This document shows positions 46,073-55,248 of a stretch of DNA of 64,000 nucleotides, piece by piece (positions within the stretch are counted from its first letter, which is position 1; each line of letters starts with the position of its first letter). This stretch comes from Bacteroidota bacterium. Lineage in GTDB: Bacteria > Bacteroidota > Bacteroidia > Cytophagales > Cytophagaceae. A program made the position numbers and the translations under genes. A model generated the notes under the pieces. That model was not told where the DNA came from and ran no database searches. It saw nothing but the letters and a program-made list of their open reading frames with translations. The stretch is from positions 1-64,000 of the forward strand of contig JAEYZG010000040.1 of assembly GCA_023428135.1 (NCBI GenBank), read 5' to 3'.

Positions 46073-49000
46073 ATGAGCAAGCCAATACATGAGTATATAA
46101 TAGAAGACCTTAACTTTGCTTCATTCAACAAAGGACTTCTTTTTACCCATAGTTCAACCCTTGTCGCTACTGATTCCAGAGGTTTTTTTGATATTCAGCC
46201 CGAAATAATTGATATTAATTTCATTTCATTTACAACGCTTTCCAATCTCAGGGATTCACCTACAGTTTCAGTCAAAAATGAGGGTAGCTCTTTAAAATTT
46301 ACCTGTACCTGCGGGTTTCCGGGAGATAAACTATGCAGCCATCAGATTCAGATCCTTTACAACCTCATGGATCGATCCAACCTGCGGATATTTTTTGACG
46401 AAAAACTCAGACATGAGAAAATAAGAGAAACTGCGAAAGAGTATGGACTTGAAAATGAACCGGACCCAGATGAACTCTTTCAAATCGAATATGATCGGAG
46501 AGCCGTTTCCGTAAAACCCAGGCTCAAAGGATTATTTGCAGTTAACGAAGTAACAGATGCTTATTTTAAAGAGCATGTGTTACCTAAGAAAGAAGCACCT
46601 CGGGAAGAAGAATTTGCTTCGTACAAACAGACCATCTTAGTTTTGGGAAAACATCGTTATTACGATCACTTTGTTATAGAGCTGTTTGAAGCGGAAACTA
46701 CTAAAGATGGAAATGTAAGAAACCCTTTGATTCCCATCAATTCAATAGATGCTGTCTGGAAAACACAAGATGTTGACCTACTTAAATTTTATGCTGCAAT
46801 TGCCGGTTTTCAGAATAACTATTCCGAAACAAAATCACAATCAGATATAGAAGGCTTAAAGGCTGTTGTAAAAAATCCATTAGGTCTACCTGCTTTTTTT
46901 CACGATCATACTATCACTGAAAAGATATCTGCTCAATCCATTTTTCCTGTCAGTCTTAAAAGCTCAAGAATGGAGCTAGCGCTTTCTGTTGACCTGAAAG
47001 AACGTTTTCATGAAGTATCGGCAGAGCTTGTCATTGAAGACCAACTGTATGATCTGAAAAGCCTTCAGCTTAAATTCGGTTATTTCATCCGGATTGGAGA
47101 TACCATGCATCTTATACAGGATGAAGACCTTGTCAGAGTAATTACTTTCTTCAGGCAACAAAACCACAAAGTACTCATTCACCTTTCCAGGTTTGAAACA
47201 TTTCAGCAAACCTTATTGGCAGGCCTGGAAAATAAATTCCGGATTAGTTATTCACATATAAAAAAAGCATCGCCTGCTTTGCTGGAGGAACAAGGCTTTA
47301 TCACGCCTTCAGAGAAAATAATTTACCTTTCAGATTCTGAAAACTATGTGCTCATCACACCAGTGATGAAATATAGTAATGTAGAAATCCCAATTCTTTC
47401 CCAAAGAAAGATCTATACAAAAGATCAGAACGGCAATACATTTCTTGTGGAAAGAGATAAGGAAACTGAAGATCGTTTTGTCGCATTTTTAGTAAGACAA
47501 CATCCGTTCTTCAAGGAACAGCAGAATGGTGATTGCTACTACCTGCATAAACAAAGGCTTCTGGAAAACGACTGGTTTCTGGATGCATTTGAAGAATGGA
47601 AGAACTATGGTATTACTATTTTAGGTTTTAATGAATTGAAGAGCATTCAATACAATCCTAACAAGGCTTCCATAAACATAAAGGTAAACAGTGGTGTCAA
47701 ATGGTTTGAGACATCAATAGATATAAAATTCGGCGATCAGAAAGTTTCATTAAAACAATTACAGAAATCAGTAAAAGATAAAAGTCGCTACATTCAGCTG
47801 GGCAATGGAACCCTGGGAATCATTCCTGCTGACTGGCTGAAGAAGTTTGCGACTTACTTCAATGCTGCGGATATTGATGTGGTAGCAGGAATGTTAAAAA
47901 CACCCAAAACAAATTTTAACGAAATTGCTGAGCTGTATGAAGAACATCTTCTTACTGATGAAACACACCAACAGATAAAAAACTTCCGCCATGCATTTGA
48001 GCATTTTGAATCTATTCAGGAAATCAAAATTCCGAAGGAGTTAAAAGCTACCCTTCGCGAATACCAGAAACAAGGACTTAACTGGCTCAACTTCCTTGAT
48101 GACTTCGGCTTCGGAGGTTGCCTCGCGGATGATATGGGCTTGGGAAAAACAATTCAGATCATTGCGTTTATTCTTCTCCAAAGAAAGAAACAGACTCGTA
48201 ATACGAATCTCATTGTGGTACCTGCATCCCTGATATTTAACTGGCAACAGGAAATTGAAAAATTTGCTCCTTCAATAAAAGTACACACATTTCACGGAGC
48301 AGGAAGGATTAAAGGTGTTTCTGATTTTGACAATTATGAAGTCATCATTACAACCTATGGAACATTATTGTCAGATATTTCTACTCTGAAGAGATACAAC
48401 TTTAACTATATCATTCTTGACGAATCTCAAGCCATTAAAAATCCTGAATCACAAAGATACAAAGCTGCCTGTATGCTCCAGTCCAGGAATAAACTGGTGC
48501 TTACTGGTACGCCTGTTGAGAATAATACCTTTGACCTCTTCGGTCAATTTTCTTTTGTCTGTCCTGGCTTGCTTGGCAACAAGCAACAATATAAAGGGCA
48601 TTACTCTATGCCTATTGACAAATTTGAAGATAGCGGAAGAGCAAAAGAGCTTCGTCAAAAGATCCATCCATTCTTATTAAGAAGGACAAAAAAGCAGGTG
48701 GCAAAAGAACTGCCTGAAAAGACTGAGATGGTATTGTATTGTGAAATGGGAGAGAACCAGAGAAGTATATATGATGCCTATGAACAGGATATGCGTGACT
48801 TTATAGCTGCAAGAAATGATGATGAGCTAAATAAAGAAAATATTCACTTCCTGAAAGGGCTTACCAGATTAAGACAGCTATGTAACTCAACAGCACTGAT
48901 CAGTGAAAATAAAGCTTATGGAGAGGACTCTTCCAAAATAGAGGTATTATTGGAAGAGATTGAAAACAAACATCAGGAGCATAAGATCCTTGTTTTTTCG

Positions 49001-49438
49001 CAGTTTGTATCCATGCTTGATCTTATAAAAAAGAAACTTGATGATAAGGGGATTCCATATGCATATCTTACAGGACAAACAAAAGAACGTGCTTCTGTAA
49101 TCAATGAATTTCAGGGAAATGATCAGGTAAGAGTTTTTCTTATAAGCCTGAAAGCAGGTGGTACTGGCCTTAATCTGACAGAAGCAGATTATGTTTATCT
49201 GGTAGATCCCTGGTGGAACCCTGCAGTAGAAAATCAGGCCATTGACAGAAGCTATAGACTAGGTCAGAAGAAAAATGTTGTAGCTGTAAGACTCATTTGT
49301 CCGAATACCATAGAGGAGAAGATTATGGAATTGCAGCAGACCAAAAAGGAGCTGGTGAATGATTTAGTAAAGACAGACAGCTCCATTTTAAAGTCCCTAT
49401 CCAGGAAGGAGTTATTAAGTCTGTTTAAAAATGTCTGA
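46073..49438 (+). CDS. SNF2-family helicase with N-terminal SWIM zinc finger
   Basis: An 1121-residue cytoplasmic ATPase. The SWIM zinc finger is C78, C80, C88, H90 (FTCTCGFPGDKLCSHQ). After an unassigned middle, the Swi2/Snf2 motor begins near residue 650 (YQKQGLNWLNFL). Walker A is DDMGLGKT near 690, the DEAH-equivalent is DESQ near 783, motif III is LTGTP, motif V is SLKAGGTGLNL near 1026, and motif VI is QAIDRSYRLGQ near 1060. These proteins translocate on duplex DNA and remodel protein-DNA complexes; bacterial members are linked to transcription recycling or DNA repair, but the exact role here is unknown. It has its own predicted promoter. Confidence 0.9.
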   Translation: MSKPIHEYIIEDLNFASFNKGLLFTHSSTLVATDSRGFFDIQPEIIDINFISFTTLSNLRDSPTVSVKNEGSSLKFTCTCGFPGDKLCSHQIQILYNLMDRSNLRIFFDEKLRHEKIRETAKEYGLENEPDPDELFQIEYDRRAVSVKPRLKGLFAVNEVTDAYFKEHVLPKKEAPREEEFASYKQTILVLGKHRYYDHFVIELFEAETTKDGNVRNPLIPINSIDAVWKTQDVDLLKFYAAIAGFQNNYSETKSQSDIEGLKAVVKNPLGLPAFFHDHTITEKISAQSIFPVSLKSSRMELALSVDLKERFHEVSAELVIEDQLYDLKSLQLKFGYFIRIGDTMHLIQDEDLVRVITFFRQQNHKVLIHLSRFETFQQTLLAGLENKFRISYSHIKKASPALLEEQGFITPSEKIIYLSDSENYVLITPVMKYSNVEIPILSQRKIYTKDQNGNTFLVERDKETEDRFVAFLVRQHPFFKEQQNGDCYYLHKQRLLENDWFLDAFEEWKNYGITILGFNELKSIQYNPNKASINIKVNSGVKWFETSIDIKFGDQKVSLKQLQKSVKDKSRYIQLGNGTLGIIPADWLKKFATYFNAADIDVVAGMLKTPKTNFNEIAELYEEHLLTDETHQQIKNFRHAFEHFESIQEIKIPKELKATLREYQKQGLNWLNFLDDFGFGGCLADDMGLGKTIQIIAFILLQRKKQTRNTNLIVVPASLIFNWQQEIEKFAPSIKVHTFHGAGRIKGVSDFDNYEVIITTYGTLLSDISTLKRYNFNYIILDESQAIKNPESQRYKAACMLQSRNKLVLTGTPVENNTFDLFGQFSFVCPGLLGNKQQYKGHYSMPIDKFEDSGRAKELRQKIHPFLLRRTKKQVAKELPEKTEMVLYCEMGENQRSIYDAYEQDMRDFIAARNDDELNKENIHFLKGLTRLRQLCNSTALISENKAYGEDSSKIEVLLEEIENKHQEHKILVFSQFVSMLDLIKKKLDDKGIPYAYLTGQTKERASVINEFQGNDQVRVFLISLKAGGTGLNLTEADYVYLVDPWWNPAVENQAIDRSYRLGQKKNVVAVRLICPNTIEEKIMELQQTKKELVNDLVKTDSSILKSLSRKELLSLFKNV

Positions 49439-49724
49439 ATCAGGATTTACAGGATAAGAGCATTAAGGGGATTTTAAATCAAATTGGATGGTGAGATAAA
49501 ATAGGATTATTTGAATGAAAGCTCCACACTTATTGAATTAACCTACTTTATTCTTACCAATAATTGGGGTATTATCATCGCTATTAAGTTAACTACCTTT
49601 TCTGTTTGTCATTCCTGGAAACGAAGAATCTGAGTTTCTTTAAACCCCAGATCCTTCATGTATTATGGAAGTCGGAGTGACAACAATAAAATGCTTCACA
49701 CTTTCTCCTGAACAGGCTTGAAAT

Positions 49725-50885
49725 CTAAAGTGACTTATAGAGGGCTACTTTATCTTTAACTGATAGATAGCGATTTCTAAGCCAGGCTCTCAATGGTATA
49801 TCAAATAATTTCATAAGACCATAGGCAAGAGCTAAAGAAACAACAGCCGTCAGCAGTCCGACTGGCCAGGATTCTCTGAAGGTATATCCATTGTTTACAA
49901 CCCATGAATAATATACATACATCACAGGATAGTGTGTTATATATATGGGATAGGAGATGTCTCCCAGAAATTTGGATAATTGTTTGGTTTTTCCCTCAAC
50001 TTTACCACCAGCTCCAAGCCATACAATAAAAGGGAATACAATGATCAGGCAAAAACATTCATATAAGCCGTTCTGCCATGGCTGTTCATTCCCACCTATA
50101 CGTGGTATAGAAAGAATCAGAATCAATAACAGACCGGTATACAAAAAGGCATTTTTAATATATTGTACCTTTAGAGTCCTGGCCAATAATAATCCTGCCA
50201 GAAAAGGAAAGGCCACGCGAATAAAACCTATCTTCAGTTGCTGAGGATCATCTATGGCCCAACCACCTATGATATCTCCCGCAGGATTAGTAAGGGCATA
50301 GTGGACAGTAAAACCAGCTGCAATAGCCACAAAGATACCTAAAACAAAAACAGATAGACGTCTTAATATCAGTGCATAGGAGATATTAGCAATCTCCTCA
50401 AAAAAGAGTGTCCAGGCTGCACCATTCAGGGGAAACATTTCATTCCAACCCCTGATATCCAGTCCTTTTCCTACCGGAATCAGAAAGAATCCTAAAAACA
50501 TCACAATAAGAACTTTTGTAAAAGGAACCTCAGAAATTCCACCCCAACCTTGTTCAGGTGAATGCTGAAAATAAAACAGCAAAGCTCCGATAATTGACCC
50601 AACAACAAGCATAGGCTGCAAACGTATAATCCGACGTTTAAAAAAGTGCCCCAGCGTCATATCACTCCACCTGTCATCGTAGGCATAACTTATAACATAA
50701 CCAGAAAGAATAAAGAAAAAATCTACAGCCAGATAGCCATGATTAATCCATTGTTTGGTATGATCTCCTCCTGAATGAATTTCAACTATGTGGAATAGAA
50801 CAACCATTATGGCGGCAATGCCTCTTAAGCCATCAAGTATTTCATAGTGGGGCTTTGATTTTGATAAATCTGGTAAGGTATTCAT
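49725..50885 (-). CDS. acyltransferase 3 (OafA/YrhL-type) membrane protein
   Basis: A 386-residue integral membrane protein with about ten hydrophobic helices. The family signature is at the N-terminus (YEILDGLRGIAAIMVVLFHI, with the catalytic His in the FH pair), followed by GYLAVDFFFILSGYVISYAY and FFKRRIIRLQP. Members transfer acetyl or other acyl groups to sugars of exported polysaccharides or lipids; the substrate here is not evident. It is divergent from an AraC regulator 134 bp away, so that protein may control it. About 285 bp of non-coding DNA follow its stop. Confidence 0.85.
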   Translation of the reverse strand: MNTLPDLSKSKPHYEILDGLRGIAAIMVVLFHIVEIHSGGDHTKQWINHGYLAVDFFFILSGYVISYAYDDRWSDMTLGHFFKRRIIRLQPMLVVGSIIGALLFYFQHSPEQGWGGISEVPFTKVLIVMFLGFFLIPVGKGLDIRGWNEMFPLNGAAWTLFFEEIANISYALILRRLSVFVLGIFVAIAAGFTVHYALTNPAGDIIGGWAIDDPQQLKIGFIRVAFPFLAGLLLARTLKVQYIKNAFLYTGLLLILILSIPRIGGNEQPWQNGLYECFCLIIVFPFIVWLGAGGKVEGKTKQLSKFLGDISYPIYITHYPVMYVYYSWVVNNGYTFRESWPVGLLTAVVSLALAYGLMKLFDIPLRAWLRNRYLSVKDKVALYKSL

Positions 50886-50963
50886 TTTTAAATTAATAAA
50901 TAAAATTCTGTGTGTCCACTGTAAGTTTAATCCAAGTTAGGCGAAAGTTAAATATTGTATTTG

Positions 50964-50975
50964 TCAAATATTTGA
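50964..50975. promoter_or_regulatory. palindrome in the divergent promoter region
   Basis: TCAAATATTTGA is a perfect 12-base palindrome midway between the acyltransferase start (50885) and the AraC-type regulator start (51020). Position and symmetry suggest an operator, but AraC proteins usually bind direct repeats, so another factor is possible. Confidence 0.3.
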
Positions 50976-51019
50976 AATTAGTTGTCTGATATTTGCATTT
51001 TCTGCGTTTCTTAATAAGA

Positions 51020-51886
51020 ATGGTAAAAAGTATTAAATATTGTCATATACCGGTTAAAGAAGATACTTCATTTCTTTTTGATCATGTGCATATTGCCTGG
51101 GATAAGCAAGTCAATCTGCATCGGCAGGATTTCTGGGAGCTTACGTACATTATAAAGGGCAGAGGAACGAGGGTCATTGGAGATGCTATGGGGGCGTTTT
51201 CAGAAGGAGAGGTGATTTTAATTCCTCCTCATATTCCTCATTGCTGGTCATTTGATGAAGAAGTGTGTGATGAGGAAGGCAAAATAGAAAATATATGTAT
51301 TTTCTTTTCGGATGTTTTTCTTAAAAATAACGGCTTTGTTTTTCCGGAACTGAGGGCAGTGATCAAAAGGATTATGGAAAACACCAATGTAGTTTCTTTT
51401 GTGGGGGACACCTTGTCTGGTATTCACCTGATAATGAAGTCTATGGTCAGGCAAAATAGTGTAGAAAGGCTTTCTTCAATGATCAGGATGCTGCCTTTGG
51501 TATCTTCGCCTGAGGTAACAACAATAGTAGGAGGGCCTTTTATTGAAGATATGAATGTTAAAAGGATGCAGGTGCTGCATTTGTATGTAATGAATAACTT
51601 TCAGAATACTATAACGCTAGATATGGTGTCAAAATTCATCGGCATGGAAAAGGCTTCTTTTTGTGTGTTTTTTAAAAAAATGACTAAGAAATCTTTTTTC
51701 ACATTTTTAACAGAATACCGGATAGAGGCTTCATGCAAACTGCTGGTAAATACTTCTTTGTCTGTTGCAGAAGCTTGTAATGCTTCAGGTTTTTCAGATG
51801 TTCCTCATTTTAACCGGATGTTTAAAAGGATAAAGGGGATGACGCCTACCCAATATAGAGTTCGCAGATTACAGGATTATCTTTAA
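51020..51886 (+). CDS. AraC-family transcriptional regulator
   Basis: A 288-residue protein, start at the ATG at 51020 (an in-frame TTG at 50993 is weaker). The N-terminal half is a cupin ligand domain (QDFWELTYIIKGRGTRVIGD, GEVILIPPHIPHCW). The C-terminal 100 residues hold the two helix-turn-helix units of AraC proteins, including the second signature ASGFSDVPHFNRMFKRIKGM then TPTQYR. The cupin with HxxxFWE...P...H residues suggests a small-molecule (sugar-like) signal. Divergent placement from the acyltransferase gene suggests that gene as a target. Confidence 0.85.
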   Translation: MVKSIKYCHIPVKEDTSFLFDHVHIAWDKQVNLHRQDFWELTYIIKGRGTRVIGDAMGAFSEGEVILIPPHIPHCWSFDEEVCDEEGKIENICIFFSDVFLKNNGFVFPELRAVIKRIMENTNVVSFVGDTLSGIHLIMKSMVRQNSVERLSSMIRMLPLVSSPEVTTIVGGPFIEDMNVKRMQVLHLYVMNNFQNTITLDMVSKFIGMEKASFCVFFKKMTKKSFFTFLTEYRIEASCKLLVNTSLSVAEACNASGFSDVPHFNRMFKRIKGMTPTQYRVRRLQDYL

Positions 51887-52174
51887 TGAATGCTGTCATA
51901 TCTAATAAGTCATAGATTAATTAATGTATTGGTGCAAATTTTTTTCGTAGTTAAATACCTGTCTTTTTAGAGAGATAAAAGAGTTTTATTAAGCTTTTAC
52001 TGGTATACTTCTCTTTTTTTAATCATGTCTCTGTATCACAGTTTATTGTATATCTATCTTGAACTAAACACTTTTAGAGCTATATAATCCTGTTATCGTT
52101 TTAATTTTGGTTATTCTGGTTTGTAAAAATAGTTGAATCCGATGCAAATTTTTCTGTAAGGGAAGCAATGGAAA

Positions 52175-52399
52175 ATGTCTGAAGGAACTGTGACATCTTA
52201 TACAACAACTGTGTTCTCAAATCCATTCAACTCTTTTGTTAATGCAACAATTATGGTTCAGGCAGCTGGAGATTTAGATGTGCAACTCTATTCTATTGAA
52301 GGTGCATTACTGAGAGAAGTGCTTCAGTATGTAAATTCGGAAGAAGATGGATGTTTTATCACTTTCAACAAGTATTCTGTAAAACACTTTAATAAATAA
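52175..52399 (+). pseudogene. orphan T9SS sorting-domain-like fragment
   Basis: A 74-codon frame with no signal peptide reads TTTVFSNPFNSFVNATIMVQ, then DLDVQLYSIEGALLREV. This matches the start of a type A sorting domain (YPNPF...V.L....G....L) but lacks the closing part (an L-x-x-G-x-Y-x-V segment is not seen). It is probably the decayed 3' end of a lost exported protein. The remaining DNA of 51887-52428 is AT-rich and holds nothing else clear. Confidence 0.5.
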
Positions 52400-52428
52400 C
52401 ATGTTTTATGCGTGAAAATGTATGAACA

Positions 52429-53412
52429 ATGATTACGGATAATGTTAAAATTTTTTCCCTAAACACAGGAAAGCAATATGCAGAAGATGTAGCAAGGCAT
52501 TTAGGAATGCATGTCGCAGCACACGAAGAGAGAGATTTTGAAGACGGTGAACATAAAATAAGGTCACTTGAAAGTGTAAGAGGAAAAGAAGTATATATTA
52601 TCCAGGCTTTGTTTTCTGATGACTCCATGAGTGTAAATGATAAATTGTGCAGACTGCTTTTTCTGACCGGTTCTTTAAAAGATGCATGCGCTTCAAAAAT
52701 AACTTTAATTGTCCCTTACCTTTGTTATGCAAGAAAAGACAGAAAGACTAAAGGTTGGGATCCTGTTACAACTAAATATCTTGCACAAATTATTGAAGCC
52801 GTACGAACTGATCATGTAATAGCATTGGATGTTCATAATCTTCAGGCATTTCAGAATTCTTTCCGTTGCTATACAGACCACCTTGAAGCCAGGATGTTGT
52901 TTACAGACTATTTTGCATCATTGGCTGCAAACGATGATATCGTTATTATGTCTCCTGATGCAGGAGGAATGAAAAGGGCAGACGCGTTTCGCATAAGCCT
53001 GGGTAAAAGATTGCAAAAAGAATTTCCTGTTATCTTTATGGAAAAGAAAAGGAGTGAGGGTATAGTAAGTGGGAGCAGTCTTGTCGGAGATGTAAAGAAC
53101 AAAACTGTAATTATCATTGATGACTTGATTAGCAGTGGAACTACTCTTTCAAGAGCGGCTGAATCATGTAAAGAGTCCGGAGCTTTAAAAGTATATGCAG
53201 CAGCTACTCATGGAGTCTTCAGTGAAGCTGCAAATGTGAACTTCCAGTCTTCCGCATTAGACAGAATTATAATTACCAATTCCATCCCGAATGTCAGAAT
53301 AAATGAGGAACTAAGGGAAAAAAAGATAGTGATTCTAGATACGGTACCTTTGATAGCAGAATGCATACGAAGGTTACAGACAAATGAATCTATAACAGAA
53401 TTGATGCATTAA
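52429..53412 (+). CDS. prs: ribose-phosphate diphosphokinase (PRPP synthetase)-like protein
   Basis: A 327-residue protein of the PRPP synthetase family. It has the N-terminal phosphoribosyltransferase-like fold with FSLNTGKQYAEDVARHLG and FEDGEHKIR, the YLCYARKDRKTKGWDPVTTK flexible-loop region, the VIALDVHNLQAFQNSF metal/ATP segment, SPDAGGMKRADAF, and the PRPP-binding loop VIIIDDLISSGTT near residue 228. It would make PRPP from ribose 5-phosphate and ATP. It differs from the usual housekeeping enzyme in several positions (Cys and Asn where RQDR and HPQ motifs are common), so it may be a secondary paralogue. It converges tail to tail with a kinase gene and sits near a PRPP-using enzyme. Confidence 0.8.
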   Translation: MITDNVKIFSLNTGKQYAEDVARHLGMHVAAHEERDFEDGEHKIRSLESVRGKEVYIIQALFSDDSMSVNDKLCRLLFLTGSLKDACASKITLIVPYLCYARKDRKTKGWDPVTTKYLAQIIEAVRTDHVIALDVHNLQAFQNSFRCYTDHLEARMLFTDYFASLAANDDIVIMSPDAGGMKRADAFRISLGKRLQKEFPVIFMEKKRSEGIVSGSSLVGDVKNKTVIIIDDLISSGTTLSRAAESCKESGALKVYAAATHGVFSEAANVNFQSSALDRIIITNSIPNVRINEELREKKIVILDTVPLIAECIRRLQTNESITELMH

Positions 53413-53419
53413 TTTAAAG

Positions 53420-54427
53420 CTATTCTGAAATATACATTTGAGCCCTCATCAGGTAATTCAGCCCTTTAAGTTTCCATTCAAGAGGATCATTTCTGTGGTC
53501 ATCCAAAAGGTGGCGGAAAGAAGATAAAGCCCTAAGGGTAGCACGAATGCTTTTATAAAAAGCCTCTATCCCTTTATAATAATGATCATTTGACTCATTC
53601 TCATAAATGTCTAATAATTTTTTTCCTATCCATTCATTTCCTAATATTTCACATTCAAGGGAAAAATAAGAAAGCTCTTCAACAGGATCCTGTATTCTGA
53701 AATCAGGGTTAAATTCAAGGGCATCAATTATGACAGGTTCATTCAGAAAGCAAATATGTTCTGGCCTAAGATCTCCGTGAACCTCTATTATTCTGGCAGA
53801 CCTTGATCTTAAATGTTGTTCATTCTTTGCTATGAAATTCAACTGGAGGGTTTTTATGCTGTCCAGCATTTCATTGGTTACCTCAAAAGCCGGATGTCTG
53901 AGGCTTTCAATATTTTCAGTCAGGAAAGTCGTCAATCGGCGTAGATACTCTTGCTCATGCATCTCTTTCTTCCTGGCTTGTTTGTAGAATGCAGAGAGCT
54001 TTCTTCCCAGGGAGATTATTTCTTCAATTTTTATTTCTCCCTCACGAAGTTTATAATCCAACATTTCCTGGTCAGGCAAACGAATCATTTTGACAAACCA
54101 TTCTATGGCCATTCCCTGACCTTCAAGCTTCATTCCTGTATCAGTCAGGGACAATGAAACAACGCCAATATATACATCTGGGGCAAGGGTTTTATTGGAA
54201 GCGATTTCTTCCTGGCAATTATGGTGTCTTCTATCCAGAGTGGATAAGTTGAGAAAGGGATATAACACCGGCTTTTTCATTTTATATACAAAGTTGTCGG
54301 TGATGAAGACATAGGACATATGTGTCTCTTTCAACACGACATTATTGGAATATTCAGGGAAGTGATTGCTATCTGATAAAAATTCCACAATTTCACTTGT
54401 GCTTACGTTATGGTCTTTATTGATCAT
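53420..54427 (-). CDS. aminoglycoside-phosphotransferase-like kinase (COG2187 type)
   Basis: A 335-residue cytoplasmic protein with a small-molecule kinase fold. An N-lobe Lys occurs in FVYKMKKPVLYPFLNLSTLD, the catalytic loop HGDLRPEH is at residues 217-224, and a DFG-like Asp is D235 (IIDALEFN). The layout fits the COG2187 group of APH-type enzymes, whose substrate is unknown and which need not be antibiotics. It is the last gene of a minus-strand group with a phosphoribosyltransferase and an alpha/beta hydrolase. Its stop is only seven bases from that of the PRPP synthetase-like gene on the other strand. Confidence 0.75.
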   Translation of the reverse strand: MINKDHNVSTSEIVEFLSDSNHFPEYSNNVVLKETHMSYVFITDNFVYKMKKPVLYPFLNLSTLDRRHHNCQEEIASNKTLAPDVYIGVVSLSLTDTGMKLEGQGMAIEWFVKMIRLPDQEMLDYKLREGEIKIEEIISLGRKLSAFYKQARKKEMHEQEYLRRLTTFLTENIESLRHPAFEVTNEMLDSIKTLQLNFIAKNEQHLRSRSARIIEVHGDLRPEHICFLNEPVIIDALEFNPDFRIQDPVEELSYFSLECEILGNEWIGKKLLDIYENESNDHYYKGIEAFYKSIRATLRALSSFRHLLDDHRNDPLEWKLKGLNYLMRAQMYISE

Positions 54428-54550
54428 TTACCCATAATCTTTTCAGATAGATAAAAATTTCTCTTACTTGTTCTAAGAATCTTCCTGCGAATGCAGGTTA
54501 AAATTTTCAGGATAAGATAGTCAACATACAGGGCTTTCTTTTGTAATCGT

Positions 54551-55207
54551 TTATCTGGAAGAAGGTGATTTTTGCAGGAATGAAATGACTTCATCGTCTG
54601 TACTCTGATGAAAATCATAGTAGACCTGCCCTACTGCATAATAGGAGGAAGGCACCTCCAGCACAATTACTTCATCTGCCAGTTCATCGATTAGGTCAGC
54701 GTAATTGTTACCCGAAACAGGGGCCGCTACAATGAGTTCTGAAACTTCCTGTTTTCGGCACAATTGGAGAATAGGTGCAATTGTAGAACCAGTAGCTATT
54801 CCGTCATCCACAATTATGACTGTGCGGTTTTTCATATCGGGAAGCGGTTTACCGTTCCTGTATTCCAGAATCCTTCTTTTTATCTCCTGAATCCGATCTT
54901 CGATTAAAGCTTTAACGGTTGGTTCAGGCAAACGTCTTCCCAGAGCGGAAAGATATACTGACTCATCTTCTGCTACTGCACCACAGGCCAGTTCTGGCTG
55001 GCCGGGATATGGAAGTTTTTTTGCAATTACAATAGAAAGTTCTCCATTAATAATCCTGGCAACATGATAAGCTACTTCTACACCACCTCTGGGTATACCC
55101 AATACCAAAGCATTTTTATTTTTGAATTTAGCTGACAACTCATTTCCCAACTGAATGCCTGCATCTTCTCTGTTGGTAAAAATCCGTTCTGATTCATTTC
55201 CGAACAT
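54551..55207 (-). CDS. phosphoribosyltransferase (COG1926 type)
   Basis: A 218-residue protein with a type I PRTase fold. The PRPP loop is VIIVDDGIATGST (residues 130-142), and a conserved GIPRGGVEVA near residue 37 is typical of the COG1926 group. IAKKLPYPGQPELACGAVAE follows in the same pattern. The substrate base is unknown. The neighbouring PRPP synthetase-like gene could supply its co-substrate. It is 41 bp downstream of the hydrolase gene, with 123 bp to the kinase gene. Confidence 0.8.
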   Translation of the reverse strand: MFGNESERIFTNREDAGIQLGNELSAKFKNKNALVLGIPRGGVEVAYHVARIINGELSIVIAKKLPYPGQPELACGAVAEDESVYLSALGRRLPEPTVKALIEDRIQEIKRRILEYRNGKPLPDMKNRTVIIVDDGIATGSTIAPILQLCRKQEVSELIVAAPVSGNNYADLIDELADEVIVLEVPSSYYAVGQVYYDFHQSTDDEVISFLQKSPSSR

Positions 55208-55248
55208 ATATTCTTATTTAGGATATTAATGATGACTTAATGGTGCTT

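Noticed and set aside
53420..54427. Reading the APH-like kinase as an antibiotic resistance gene
   Set aside because: The sequence supports only the general fold with HGDLRPEH; the COG2187 group has no established antibiotic substrate and no resistance context is present.
54424..54618. 64-codon minus-strand frame between the kinase and phosphoribosyltransferase genes
   Set aside because: It overlaps the end of the phosphoribosyltransferase in another frame and has no recognisable content.
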